From Thiocapsa marina 5811 (lineage in GTDB: Bacteria > Pseudomonadota > Gammaproteobacteria > Chromatiales > Chromatiaceae): a stretch of 64,000 nt of DNA. How positions within the stretch are numbered: position 1 is the stretch's first letter; every line of letters starts with the position of its first letter. The notes under the pieces were generated by a model. It was not told where the DNA came from and did no database searches. It saw only the letters and a list, made by a program, of their open reading frames with translations. The position numbers were made by a program, and so were the translations under genes. Location of the stretch: contig NZ_AFWV01000020.1 in the NCBI RefSeq assembly GCF_000223985.1, positions 1 to 64,000 on the forward strand, written 5' to 3'. Below, one piece after another: positions 9,932 to 17,035 of the stretch.

Positions 9932-10670
9932 TCAAGGAGATAAGGTCCTGGCGAGACGAAAACCCTGGATTTAGTAGCGGAACTCGGGTTGGAACCTGAA
10001 GCGGTACGCCGCGCGCAGGTTCCCCGGTATGTTGCCCCAGGAGCCGCCGCGCACCGCCCGCGCGGCAGTACTGTTGCCTTCGGCACAGCGCTGCTCCGCC
10101 CCGGCATACGGGGACGCGAACTCCGAAGAGGTCCACTCCAACACGTTCCCCAACACCTCGTGCAACCCCTACGCATTCGCCGGCAAACTCCCTACCGGTA
10201 CCGTCTGCTTCCGGTACACCCCGGTCTTGGAACCGCAACCGTTGTAATCGTAGTTCCCGTTATAGTTCGCCTGATCCGTGTGAATGCACCGACCGGTCCA
10301 AAACGGCGTCTGCGTCCCCGCACGCGCGGCATACTCCCATTCCGCTTCGGTGGGTAACCGATAGCTGCGTCCGGTCTCTTTGGACAGCCACTGCGCATAG
10401 GCTATCGCATCGTGCCAACTGACATTGATCGCCGGGCGCTCGCCGCGTCCCCAGCCTTCATCTCCCGGTTTCACCCGACCGGTCGCCTCGCAAAAGACGT
10501 CGTGCTGACCAAAGGTTACCGCCGTCTTGCCGATCGCAAAGGGCGCGATCCGCACCCGATGCCGCGGACCTTCGTCGAACGAGCGCTCCAGTTCGTCCTC
10601 CGGCGGGCCCATCCAGAACTCCCCACCCGGCAGCACGATCATCGCGGGCTCGAAGGCATGCTTGGGCAGA
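9932..10670 (-). pseudogene. Decayed C-terminal FGE-sulfatase domain with a VR (third domain of the upstream gene)
   Basis: A complete FGE-like domain is readable on the minus strand (MIVLPGGEFWMG; RLPTEAEWEYAARAGTQTPF; LHEVLGNVLEWTSSE; RGGSW) but it has no start of its own. It sits just after a frameshift near 10650-10680, where the gene at 10639-13197 reaches an early stop while the HAFEP-MIxLPGGEFWMG boundary continues in another frame. Two nonsense codons break it: TAG where paralogues have TGG (PANPWGLHEV reads PANA-stop-GLHEV, about 10168) and TAA inside the variable repeat. It was probably a third tandem FGE domain of the upstream protein. Inference: inactive, though its VR region could still serve as a recombination donor. 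Confidence 0.8.
9948..10064 (-). repeat. Variable repeat 5 (VR5, second VR family, contains stop)
   Basis: 117 bp at the 3' end of the decayed FGE domain, gaplessly alignable to VR3 and VR4. The frame shared with them reads RGGSWGNIPGNLRAAYRFRF, then reaches a TAA at a variable codon. That codon and the one two positions on have non-C third bases (A and G) where VR3 and VR4 have C, so this copy has changed beyond adenine-only mutagenesis. Confidence 0.7.
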
Positions 10671-13197
10671 ACAGCGTCGGGGCGGTGATCTCTGAGACAC
10701 GCGGCTCGGCCTGCGTGGGTGCGGATGCGTGCAGTGTCGGTGGGCGCGGCGTGTCGATGAGATCCTCGCGCGGCGCCGGATCGGCCGTGACGTCCGGCGC
10801 GCCGGCAGGCTCGTCGATGCGATCGGTCTTACCGCCCTCGACCGGCGTGACCGGAACGAGATCCTCACGAAAACCGCCCAAGGTCCTAGCGAGACGAAAA
10901 CCGCTGTAGGCGTTACGGATCACGGGTGGGTACCAGATGCGGGCCGCTGCGCGCAGGAGCCCTGGCTCGTGGTACCAGGATCCGCCGCGCAACACCCGCC
11001 CGGCAGCACCCTTGCTTTCGGCGCAGCGCTGCTCCGCTCCCGCATACCGCTCCGCGTACTCCGAAGAGGTCCACTCCCACACGTTCCCCAACACCTCGTG
11101 CAACCCCCACGGATTGGCCGGCAAACTCCCCACCACCACCGTCTTACCGCGGTACACCCCGATACGCCGCCCCCAGTCATTGTAATCGTAGGCGGCGTCG
11201 TAATTCGCCTGATCCGTGTGAATGTCCCGACCTGTCCAGAACGGCGTCTGCGTCCCCGCACGCGCCGCATATTCCCATTCCGCCTCGGTGGGTAACCGAT
11301 AGCTGCGTTCGGTCTCTTTGGACAGCCACTGCGCATAGGCCATCGCATCGTGCCAACTGACATTAATCACCGGGCGCTCCCCGCGATCCCAGCCGCGATC
11401 TTCCGGTTTGACCCGACCGGTTGCCTCGCAAAAAGCGTCATACTGCCCAAAGGTCACCTGTGTCTTTCCGATCCCAAAGGGTTCGATCCGTACCCGATGC
11501 CGCGGCCCCTCGTCGCTACGGCGACCCGACTCGTCCTCGGGAGAGCCCATCCAGAACTCTCCGCCCGGCAGCGCGATCATCTCCGGCTCGAATGCGTGCG
11601 TGGGCGGGATCAGCGTCGGTTGCTCGAGCGCCGCCGCTTTCAGGACAGTCGGCGCGCGCCGCTCTGCCACCTCCGGCTCGGTCGCGCGCACCACGGGCGG
11701 CGCCGTGCCCTCCCCGCCGCCCGCGCCGACACGCGCCACGACCCGACGCCACAGCAGGGTCACGCCCGTCAACACCAACAACCCCACCCCCGACGGCAGC
11801 CAGGACGGCAGCCCGGCCCGCTCGGACGCCAGAGACAGATCGGCCCACCAGCCCCACAAACCGCGCGCCGCCGGCAACGCCACCGCCACCTGCGTCCAGC
11901 GCGCCGCCCCCACCGTCGGAGACTCGCGCACCCGACCATACCCTTGCGCCGACACCTCGAGCGCATGCTCCCCGGGTGCCAGGCCGCGCAGCGCCAGCGG
12001 CGCACCGGGCACGGCACGCCCGACCGCGCGACCGTCCAGACGGACCTCGGCGGCGACATCGACGTTGACCTGCAGATGTCCGGGCTGCGTGCGCGCCGCG
12101 CCAGGGGCCGCCAGTCCGCTCGCCAGTGCGATGGGACCAACTGCCCCGGGCGCGCGATCGAGCAGCAGCCGGTAACCGTTGTCGGGGGCCCGAATCACCC
12201 CGCCGGGACCGTACAGCGGCACCTCGCTGCGCCGACCCGCACGCAGGTCCTCGGCCCCGCTGTGCACGCTCCCGCCCCGAATCACCGCCGCACCCACCTG
12301 ACCGGGATAACGCCGGTCGCGATTCAGCCCCAGCTGCAGCTCTTCGACGTTGCCGTAAACATCATGCAGACCCAGCGGATTGGCCGCGCGATAGCCGATC
12401 GGGCGCACCCGCCCGTCGGCATTGTCGGCGAACCAGGCGTGACCGCGCAGCCCCTCGGGCATCGGATACAGCGGCGCGGCAAACTGCTCCGGGGTGACCT
12501 TCACCCCGCCGCGCGCGGCATACTCCCACTCCGCCTCCGTCGGCAGGCGCGCCATCACCCGATCCCCGTCCGCCACCCGCGGCACGCACAGCACGAGCGC
12601 GCTCGCGCAGTCGGGCACCCCCGCGGCCCGCTCGGCCAGCCAGACACTCCACCCCGCCGCCGCCTGCACCGCGTCCTGCCACGCCACCCGACCCTGCACC
12701 CGACGACCGGCCGCATCGACCGCCGGACAGGACCCGCCCGAGGCTGCCTGCAGCGCCGCATGCTGCAATGCGGTCACCTCGTATTTGCCCACCAGCAACG
12801 CCGGCTGCCCCGTCCCCTCGCCCGGGGCGCGATACGCGAACGGACCGCGCAGCCCATACAGCGCGCGTGTCGCCGCGCTCGACCCCGCCGGCACCGTCCC
12901 GTCCGCCGCCACCCAGCGAAACACCATCGCCCCGCCGCAGGGCACCGGCACCAGTACGTCGTCCACCTCGGCCTGCGGGTTGTAGAGATCGCGATCCCAG
13001 GCGATGCGCAACGCCTCGGCCGCACTCGCCGCGGCCGCGGGGATCGGCGCGGCGACGAGCGCCACCGCGAGCAGCCGCCGGAGGACCGGCCGCATGCCCG
13101 AGGCAGGGAGCCGCCCGCGCAGCGCGCGCAGCAACCCCGGAACCGGCGCGCACGGCGCGCAGAGCGGGGCAAACCCAGGGGCGCGGAGTCTGAGCAT
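10639..13197 (-). CDS. Membrane-anchored double FGE-sulfatase-like protein with PEGA domain and C-terminal VR (DGR target)
   Basis: 852 residues from the ATG at 13197; an ATG at 13095 directly before the hydrophobic stretch (LRRLLAVALVAAPI) is an equally good start. Order: signal sequence; N-terminal FGE-like domain (about 60-345; LLVGKYEVTALQ, RLPTEAEWEYAARGG, NPLGLHDVYGNVEEL); PEGA-like domain (370-440); one transmembrane helix (467-485) followed by RR and further basic residues; C-terminal FGE domain (540-775) ending in the variable repeat (RVLRGGSWYHEPGLLRAA...GFRLART). A 75-residue tail then stops early by a frameshift into the decayed third domain. Topology inference: first domain periplasmic, VR domain cytoplasmic. 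Known: FGE/C-type-lectin-fold proteins are typical DGR targets; catalysis is not implied. Confidence 0.85.
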   Translation of the reverse strand: MLRLRAPGFAPLCAPCAPVPGLLRALRGRLPASGMRPVLRRLLAVALVAAPIPAAAASAAEALRIAWDRDLYNPQAEVDDVLVPVPCGGAMVFRWVAADGTVPAGSSAATRALYGLRGPFAYRAPGEGTGQPALLVGKYEVTALQHAALQAASGGSCPAVDAAGRRVQGRVAWQDAVQAAAGWSVWLAERAAGVPDCASALVLCVPRVADGDRVMARLPTEAEWEYAARGGVKVTPEQFAAPLYPMPEGLRGHAWFADNADGRVRPIGYRAANPLGLHDVYGNVEELQLGLNRDRRYPGQVGAAVIRGGSVHSGAEDLRAGRRSEVPLYGPGGVIRAPDNGYRLLLDRAPGAVGPIALASGLAAPGAARTQPGHLQVNVDVAAEVRLDGRAVGRAVPGAPLALRGLAPGEHALEVSAQGYGRVRESPTVGAARWTQVAVALPAARGLWGWWADLSLASERAGLPSWLPSGVGLLVLTGVTLLWRRVVARVGAGGGEGTAPPVVRATEPEVAERRAPTVLKAAALEQPTLIPPTHAFEPEMIALPGGEFWMGSPEDESGRRSDEGPRHRVRIEPFGIGKTQVTFGQYDAFCEATGRVKPEDRGWDRGERPVINVSWHDAMAYAQWLSKETERSYRLPTEAEWEYAARAGTQTPFWTGRDIHTDQANYDAAYDYNDWGRRIGVYRGKTVVVGSLPANPWGLHEVLGNVWEWTSSEYAERYAGAEQRCAESKGAAGRVLRGGSWYHEPGLLRAAARIWYPPVIRNAYSGFRLARTLGGFREDLVPVTPVEGGKTDRIDEPAGAPDVTADPAPREDLIDTPRPPTLHASAPTQAEPRVSEITAPTLFCPSMPSSPR
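10886..11002 (-). repeat. Variable repeat 4 (VR4, second VR family)
   Basis: 117 bp at the end of the C-terminal FGE domain. VR3, VR4 and VR5 share constant blocks (GFRLART; RGGSW) and differ at clustered sites whose pattern fits AAC/AAA/AGG codons in a common lost or distant template. Their backbone (LRAA) differs from the in-window TR (LRVS) at non-adenine sites. Confidence 0.7.
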
Positions 13198-13519
13198 GGC
13201 GTCGGTCTCGGAGCGTCCGCGACAGGTGCCGGTCAGCTCGACCGTTCGGCATTGCGCGGTGCGGTGATCGGAGTGTGCATCTTAAACCGTGGCGCCCCGA
13301 TGACGAGCGCCTGTCCTCCGCTGGAACCGATCGGCACGCGCGTCGGGTGGGCAAGGCCCGCGTGAGCGTGAGCGGCTTGAAGGCGAGCCGCGACGGTGGA
13401 CGGGCGTGCCCGCCCTGCCCGCGCCTAAGCTTGAACGATGGGCGCGCGCACCGAACCCGGAGGGTCCCGGCGGGCACTTTGCCCATCCGGATTTGCAATG
13501 ATAAGCACGCCGCCAACCC

Positions 13520-13666
13520 TTGATGATGATCTCCCGCACGGGCTTTTAGAATCCGACCGATAATACGCTCGGCAACCCAATCCTCCCGTACGACGCCGCG
13601 CGGCCGATCGGCCACCAAATCACGATGGGGCAACAACAGCTTATCGGATGGATCGTAGGCGGCCAT
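13520..13666 (-). pseudogene. Remnant of an Rpn/YhgA-like PD-(D/E)XK nuclease gene
   Basis: The minus strand from an ATG at 13666 reads MAAYDPSDKLLLPHRDLVAD, then PRGVVREDWVAERI. This matches the usual beginning of recombination-promoting nuclease/putative transposase (Rpn) proteins (D-x-YKLLFSH-P-E-x-V-x-DLLRGFVHEDWV). Homology stops after about 40 residues and the rest of the gene is missing, so it is a decayed fragment. Confidence 0.5.
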
Positions 13667-13773
13667 CGGCGGGTCCGGCAGCGCGGTCGGCGGGACCTGT
13701 TCTCGAAGCATCGCCCGCGCGGGGCACGGCGGGAAATGAACCCCGGCGGGCTCCAGTCGGAACCGTAGACCCG

Positions 13774-13807
13774 TAGGACGGGCAGAGCGAGGGCGATGCC
13801 CATCATT
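13774..13807. repeat. REP-like palindrome, copy 3
   Basis: TAGGACGGGCAGAGC arm pairs with GCGATGCCCATC, with two mismatches; same family as 6102-6135. It overlaps no gene. Confidence 0.65.
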
Positions 13808-13989
13808 CCCTGCCACCCACGTCCGAACCCGAGCGGCTCGCCAATCACCCATGCGGTTCCCGCCGAGGTGACGCTACGGCGCCCGCTGGCCCTCGGCACC
13901 TGCCGCAAACCTCTCGCCGAACGCGCCCGAACGGTCGAGGCACGCTCATCGCGGCGCCTGGGATCTCGTCCTTGGCGAGGGACAGGGTC

Positions 13990-14024
13990 AGATGGGCATC
14001 GCTACCGCTCTGCCCATCCTACGA
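13990..14024. repeat. REP-like palindrome, copy 4
   Basis: Same hairpin in the opposite orientation (GATGGGCATCGCT ... GCTCTGCCCATCCTACG). Together with copy 3 it brackets about 200 bp of the spacer. Confidence 0.65.
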
Positions 14025-14307
14025 CGTACGGTACGCGCTGCCCGTCAGGAACCGTTGTCAGTGCGGAAAACGCTCCAGCGTCGGGATCAGCCAGAGGATG
14101 AACCGGTACATCCCCTCGAGGGCCGGGCCGGGCCGGTCGAACGGGCGGGGTTGGGCATGCGGCGGTCCGACTCAGCCGGGGGCATGCGGCAGCGTAAAAA
14201 ACACGCCCGACCAGGGCTCCGCCCCCTGGACCCCCGAAACACCCTGTCTCAACCTGTCGATTCATGCCCGGGACGACTCCGCGATCAAGGGGTAAAGGGG
14301 TAAGGAA

Positions 14308-16827
14308 CTAAGGAGATAAGGTCCTGGCGAGACGAAAACCGAGGATGACGTCGCGGAACCCGGGTAAGTTCCAGCTGCGGAGCGCAGCGCGCAGGTACCT
14401 CGGTCCGAAGTACCAGGAGCCGCCGCGCAACGCCCGCGCGCCACGATTGGCTCCGTCTGCGCAGCGCTGCTCCGCACCGGCATAGGACTCCGTGTATTCC
14501 GAACAGGTCCACTCCCAAACGTTCCCCAACACCTCATGCAACCCCCAGGGATTCGCCGGCAAACTCCCCACCGGCACCGTCTGCTTCCGGTATAGCCCGG
14601 TCTTGGCGCCGCAGTTGGCGTAATCGTGGGTCCCGTTGTAATTCGCCTGATCCGTGTGAATGCATCGCCCGGTCCAAAACGGTGTCTCGGTCCCCGCACG
14701 CGCCGCATATTCCCACTCCGCCTCCTTCGGCAACCGATACGTCAGACCCGTCTCTTGCGAGAGCCACGCCGCATACGCCACCGCGTCGTCCCAACTCACG
14801 TTGATCACCGGGCGCGCCCCACGTCCCCAGCCTGCCTCGCCGGGCTTGGCACGCCCGGTCGCCGCACAGAAGGCGTCGTACTGCGCAAAGGTCACCTCGG
14901 TCTTGCCGATCGCAAAGGCGTCAAGACAGACCTCATGCGGCGCCTCGTCGCTGTCCCGCATCGCCTCGTTCGCCGGACTGCCCATCCGAAAACACCCCGC
15001 CGGCATCACCACCATCGCCGGCGCACCGCCCGGCACCCGCGCTTCCCGCTCCGCCGCCTCACGCGCACGCCGCGCCGCCTCGGCCGAAGCCGCTTCAGCC
15101 AACCGCCCACGGGTCTCAACATCCAAGTAGCCGGTCGCCGCCAACCCCTGCGCGCCCTGAAACGCACTCAGCGCCTTGCGGGCCGCCGCATCGAAGTCCG
15201 CCCCACCCGCTCCCGCCGGGTGACCCACCAGGCCCAACTCGGCGCGGATTCCCGCTCGCTCCGCGGATCCCGGGACCAGCGCCTCCTCACGCGCCGTCCG
15301 CTCCGCCTCTTCCCGGACACGCCGCGACTCCTCCCCCGCCTCGGCCAACCGCGCCCGTGTCGGCTCGTCCACATACCCCGTCGCCTCGAGCCTCGCCGCC
15401 GACTGAAACGCCCGCAACGCCGCACGCGCGGACTCCGCAAAGGCATCCCCGCCCCCGCCCGCCGGATGACCGACCAACGCCAGCTCCGCCCGGATCGCCG
15501 AACGCGCCGCGCCGTCCAGATCCAATTCCGCCTCCCGCTCCGCCGGGGTCTGCGGGCGGAGCTTGAAGCGGGCCTCCCCGGGACGGTGCACGCTCACCGC
15601 TATGACTTGCTCCTCGGCGGTGTAGCCGGCACCGCGCACCCCGATCCGACGCTCCCCCGCCGCGATCCCCTCGCCCTCGAACGGCACCGCCGGGGTCGCC
15701 TCCCCCACCCGTACCCCGTCCACCCACACCGCGGCCGCGCGGTCCACCGCCACCCGCAATCGACCCGTGAACGCGATCGGCGCAGGCTCGCCATCTCCCG
15801 CGACACCCCCCTCGGCATCTGCGGACCCGCCCGCGCGCACCTTCTCCACCGAGGTGAAGACCGGGACCCCCAGCATCCATCGCACCCCGGTGCGCGCGTC
15901 CGCGGGCCACGCGCCCAACGGCCACACCCGGGCGGACTGAAGCTCAAGATCTCCGGGCGCACTGCCGGCATCCCCGCCGCGCGTCACCGCCACGGGCACC
16001 CCCGCCGCAGGGTCCGCCGCCTCGGCATCCAGCACCCATTCGGAGACATTGCCGAACACGTCATGCAGACCCAGGACATCCGCCGCACGCGTGCCGATCG
16101 GCTGCACCCGCCCCCCGGCATTGGCATCGATCCAGGCGATTCGCTCGGGATCCGCCGGCTGCGCGCGGGCGAACACCTCGACGCCGACCGCCAGCCCGCC
16201 GCGCGCGGCATATTCCCACTCCAGACTGCTCGGCAACCGCACCGTCGCCGGCACACCGTCGGCAGACGGCAGACAGGGCGCGGGCGCTGCCCCGGAACCG
16301 CCGGGATCACACACCGGCCACGCCGAGGCCTGCCCGATCAACCAGCGCGAATAGCCGTCCGCCAAGCCGATCGCCTCGACCCAGTCGAGCACCGCCGGAT
16401 GCTCGGCCTCGGGTCCGCCGCCCTCCGACGGCGGACAGGTCGACCCCGCGACCCCGGCCCGGATCGCCTGCGCCTGACGGCGCGTGAGCTCGTATTTGCT
16501 CACGAGCAACACCGGGGTGCCTGCGCCGTTCGTGAAGGATCCGCTCACCGCATAGCCGGCCTCGGCACCCGGTGTCGCCACCGCGCGCAACGCCAGCGCA
16601 CCACCACAGGGTAAGGGCAGCAGCCAATCGGCGGGAGCGGGTCGGGGGTTGTAGACCGCGGCATCCCAGGTCACCGATGGCGCCGCGGCGGCGGCCGGCG
16701 CCGGCCCGAGCACACAGATGACCAACACCAGCGGAACAGCGGCGGCGACGATCCGACCGACCGGCCACGGGCCACAGCCCCGGGCAGGATCTCGGTCTCG
16801 GTCATTCCTTCGCTGCTCCGCTTGCAT
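14308..16827 (-). CDS. Exported double FGE-sulfatase-like protein with PEGA and two peptidoglycan-binding-like domains, C-terminal VR (DGR target)
   Basis: 839 residues from the ATG at 16827 (MQAEQRRNDRDRDPARG), placed just before the signal helix (IVAAAVPLVLVICVLG). Order: signal; N-terminal FGE-like domain (about 50-310); PEGA-like domain (GRLRVAVDRAAAVWVDGVRVG, about 350-430); two similar helical modules of the PG_binding_1 type (AFQSAARLEATGYVDEPTRARL and AFQGAQGLAATGYLDVETRGRL) separated by charged linkers; C-terminal FGE domain (about 605-835) ending in a VR (RGGSWYFGPRYLRAA...GFRLARTLSP). There is no middle transmembrane helix, unlike the genes at 10639 and 40019, so the variable domain should be outside the cytoplasm. 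Role inferred: cell-wall-associated, diversified binding protein. Confidence 0.85.
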   Translation of the reverse strand: MQAEQRRNDRDRDPARGCGPWPVGRIVAAAVPLVLVICVLGPAPAAAAAPSVTWDAAVYNPRPAPADWLLPLPCGGALALRAVATPGAEAGYAVSGSFTNGAGTPVLLVSKYELTRRQAQAIRAGVAGSTCPPSEGGGPEAEHPAVLDWVEAIGLADGYSRWLIGQASAWPVCDPGGSGAAPAPCLPSADGVPATVRLPSSLEWEYAARGGLAVGVEVFARAQPADPERIAWIDANAGGRVQPIGTRAADVLGLHDVFGNVSEWVLDAEAADPAAGVPVAVTRGGDAGSAPGDLELQSARVWPLGAWPADARTGVRWMLGVPVFTSVEKVRAGGSADAEGGVAGDGEPAPIAFTGRLRVAVDRAAAVWVDGVRVGEATPAVPFEGEGIAAGERRIGVRGAGYTAEEQVIAVSVHRPGEARFKLRPQTPAEREAELDLDGAARSAIRAELALVGHPAGGGGDAFAESARAALRAFQSAARLEATGYVDEPTRARLAEAGEESRRVREEAERTAREEALVPGSAERAGIRAELGLVGHPAGAGGADFDAAARKALSAFQGAQGLAATGYLDVETRGRLAEAASAEAARRAREAAEREARVPGGAPAMVVMPAGCFRMGSPANEAMRDSDEAPHEVCLDAFAIGKTEVTFAQYDAFCAATGRAKPGEAGWGRGARPVINVSWDDAVAYAAWLSQETGLTYRLPKEAEWEYAARAGTETPFWTGRCIHTDQANYNGTHDYANCGAKTGLYRKQTVPVGSLPANPWGLHEVLGNVWEWTCSEYTESYAGAEQRCADGANRGARALRGGSWYFGPRYLRAALRSWNLPGFRDVILGFRLARTLSP
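14324..14440 (-). repeat. Variable repeat 3 (VR3, second VR family)
   Basis: 117 bp, gapless against VR4 and VR5. One codon is GCT in VR3, GCA in VR4 and GCG in VR5, which implies an A in the template. The flanking 3' sequence (GATAAGGTCCTGGCGAGACG) is shared with VR5. Confidence 0.7.
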
Positions 16828-16884
16828 CCGACATCTCCAATCATGCTGTTGCCGCCAGGCGAGAAGGATAACGCCGCAGCGTGC

Positions 16885-16936
16885 ACGATGGGACTCGCCG
16901 TGCTCTGCCCATCCTACGAAACCGCAGGATGGGCAG
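16885..16936. repeat. REP-like palindrome, copy 5, plus an extra half site
   Basis: GATGGGACTCGCCGTGCTC-TGCCCATCCTACG forms the hairpin; a second AGGATGGGCAG arm follows at about 16925, so the CCCATCCTA arm can pair with either side. It lies upstream of the FGE gene at 14308-16827. Confidence 0.65.
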
Positions 16937-17035
16937 GGTCCGGTGAGCACCTTAGGATGTTGATTGCCTTAGATAACCCTGCGCCCAGGATCGTCACCGC
17001 CGCAGTCCGGGGTCTCCTCGCCCCCGACTCGCCGC

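Larger units (their letters stand above)
13198..14307. other. 1.1-kb spacer between two FGE genes
   Basis: No convincing intact gene on either strand. It holds a small Rpn-like remnant (13520-13666) and two REP-like palindromes. Its end next to 14308 (about 14195-14340) resembles 9820-9975: both carry a GACCAGGG-CTCCGCCC-GGACCCCCG stretch followed by a GGGGTAAAGGGGTAA motif just 3' of a VR. So the 3' flank was duplicated together with the gene. Confidence 0.6.

Noticed and set aside
11350-13365. 671-codon plus-strand frame
   Set aside because: Arg/Pro-rich shadow of the FGE gene on the other strand, a GC-rich artefact.
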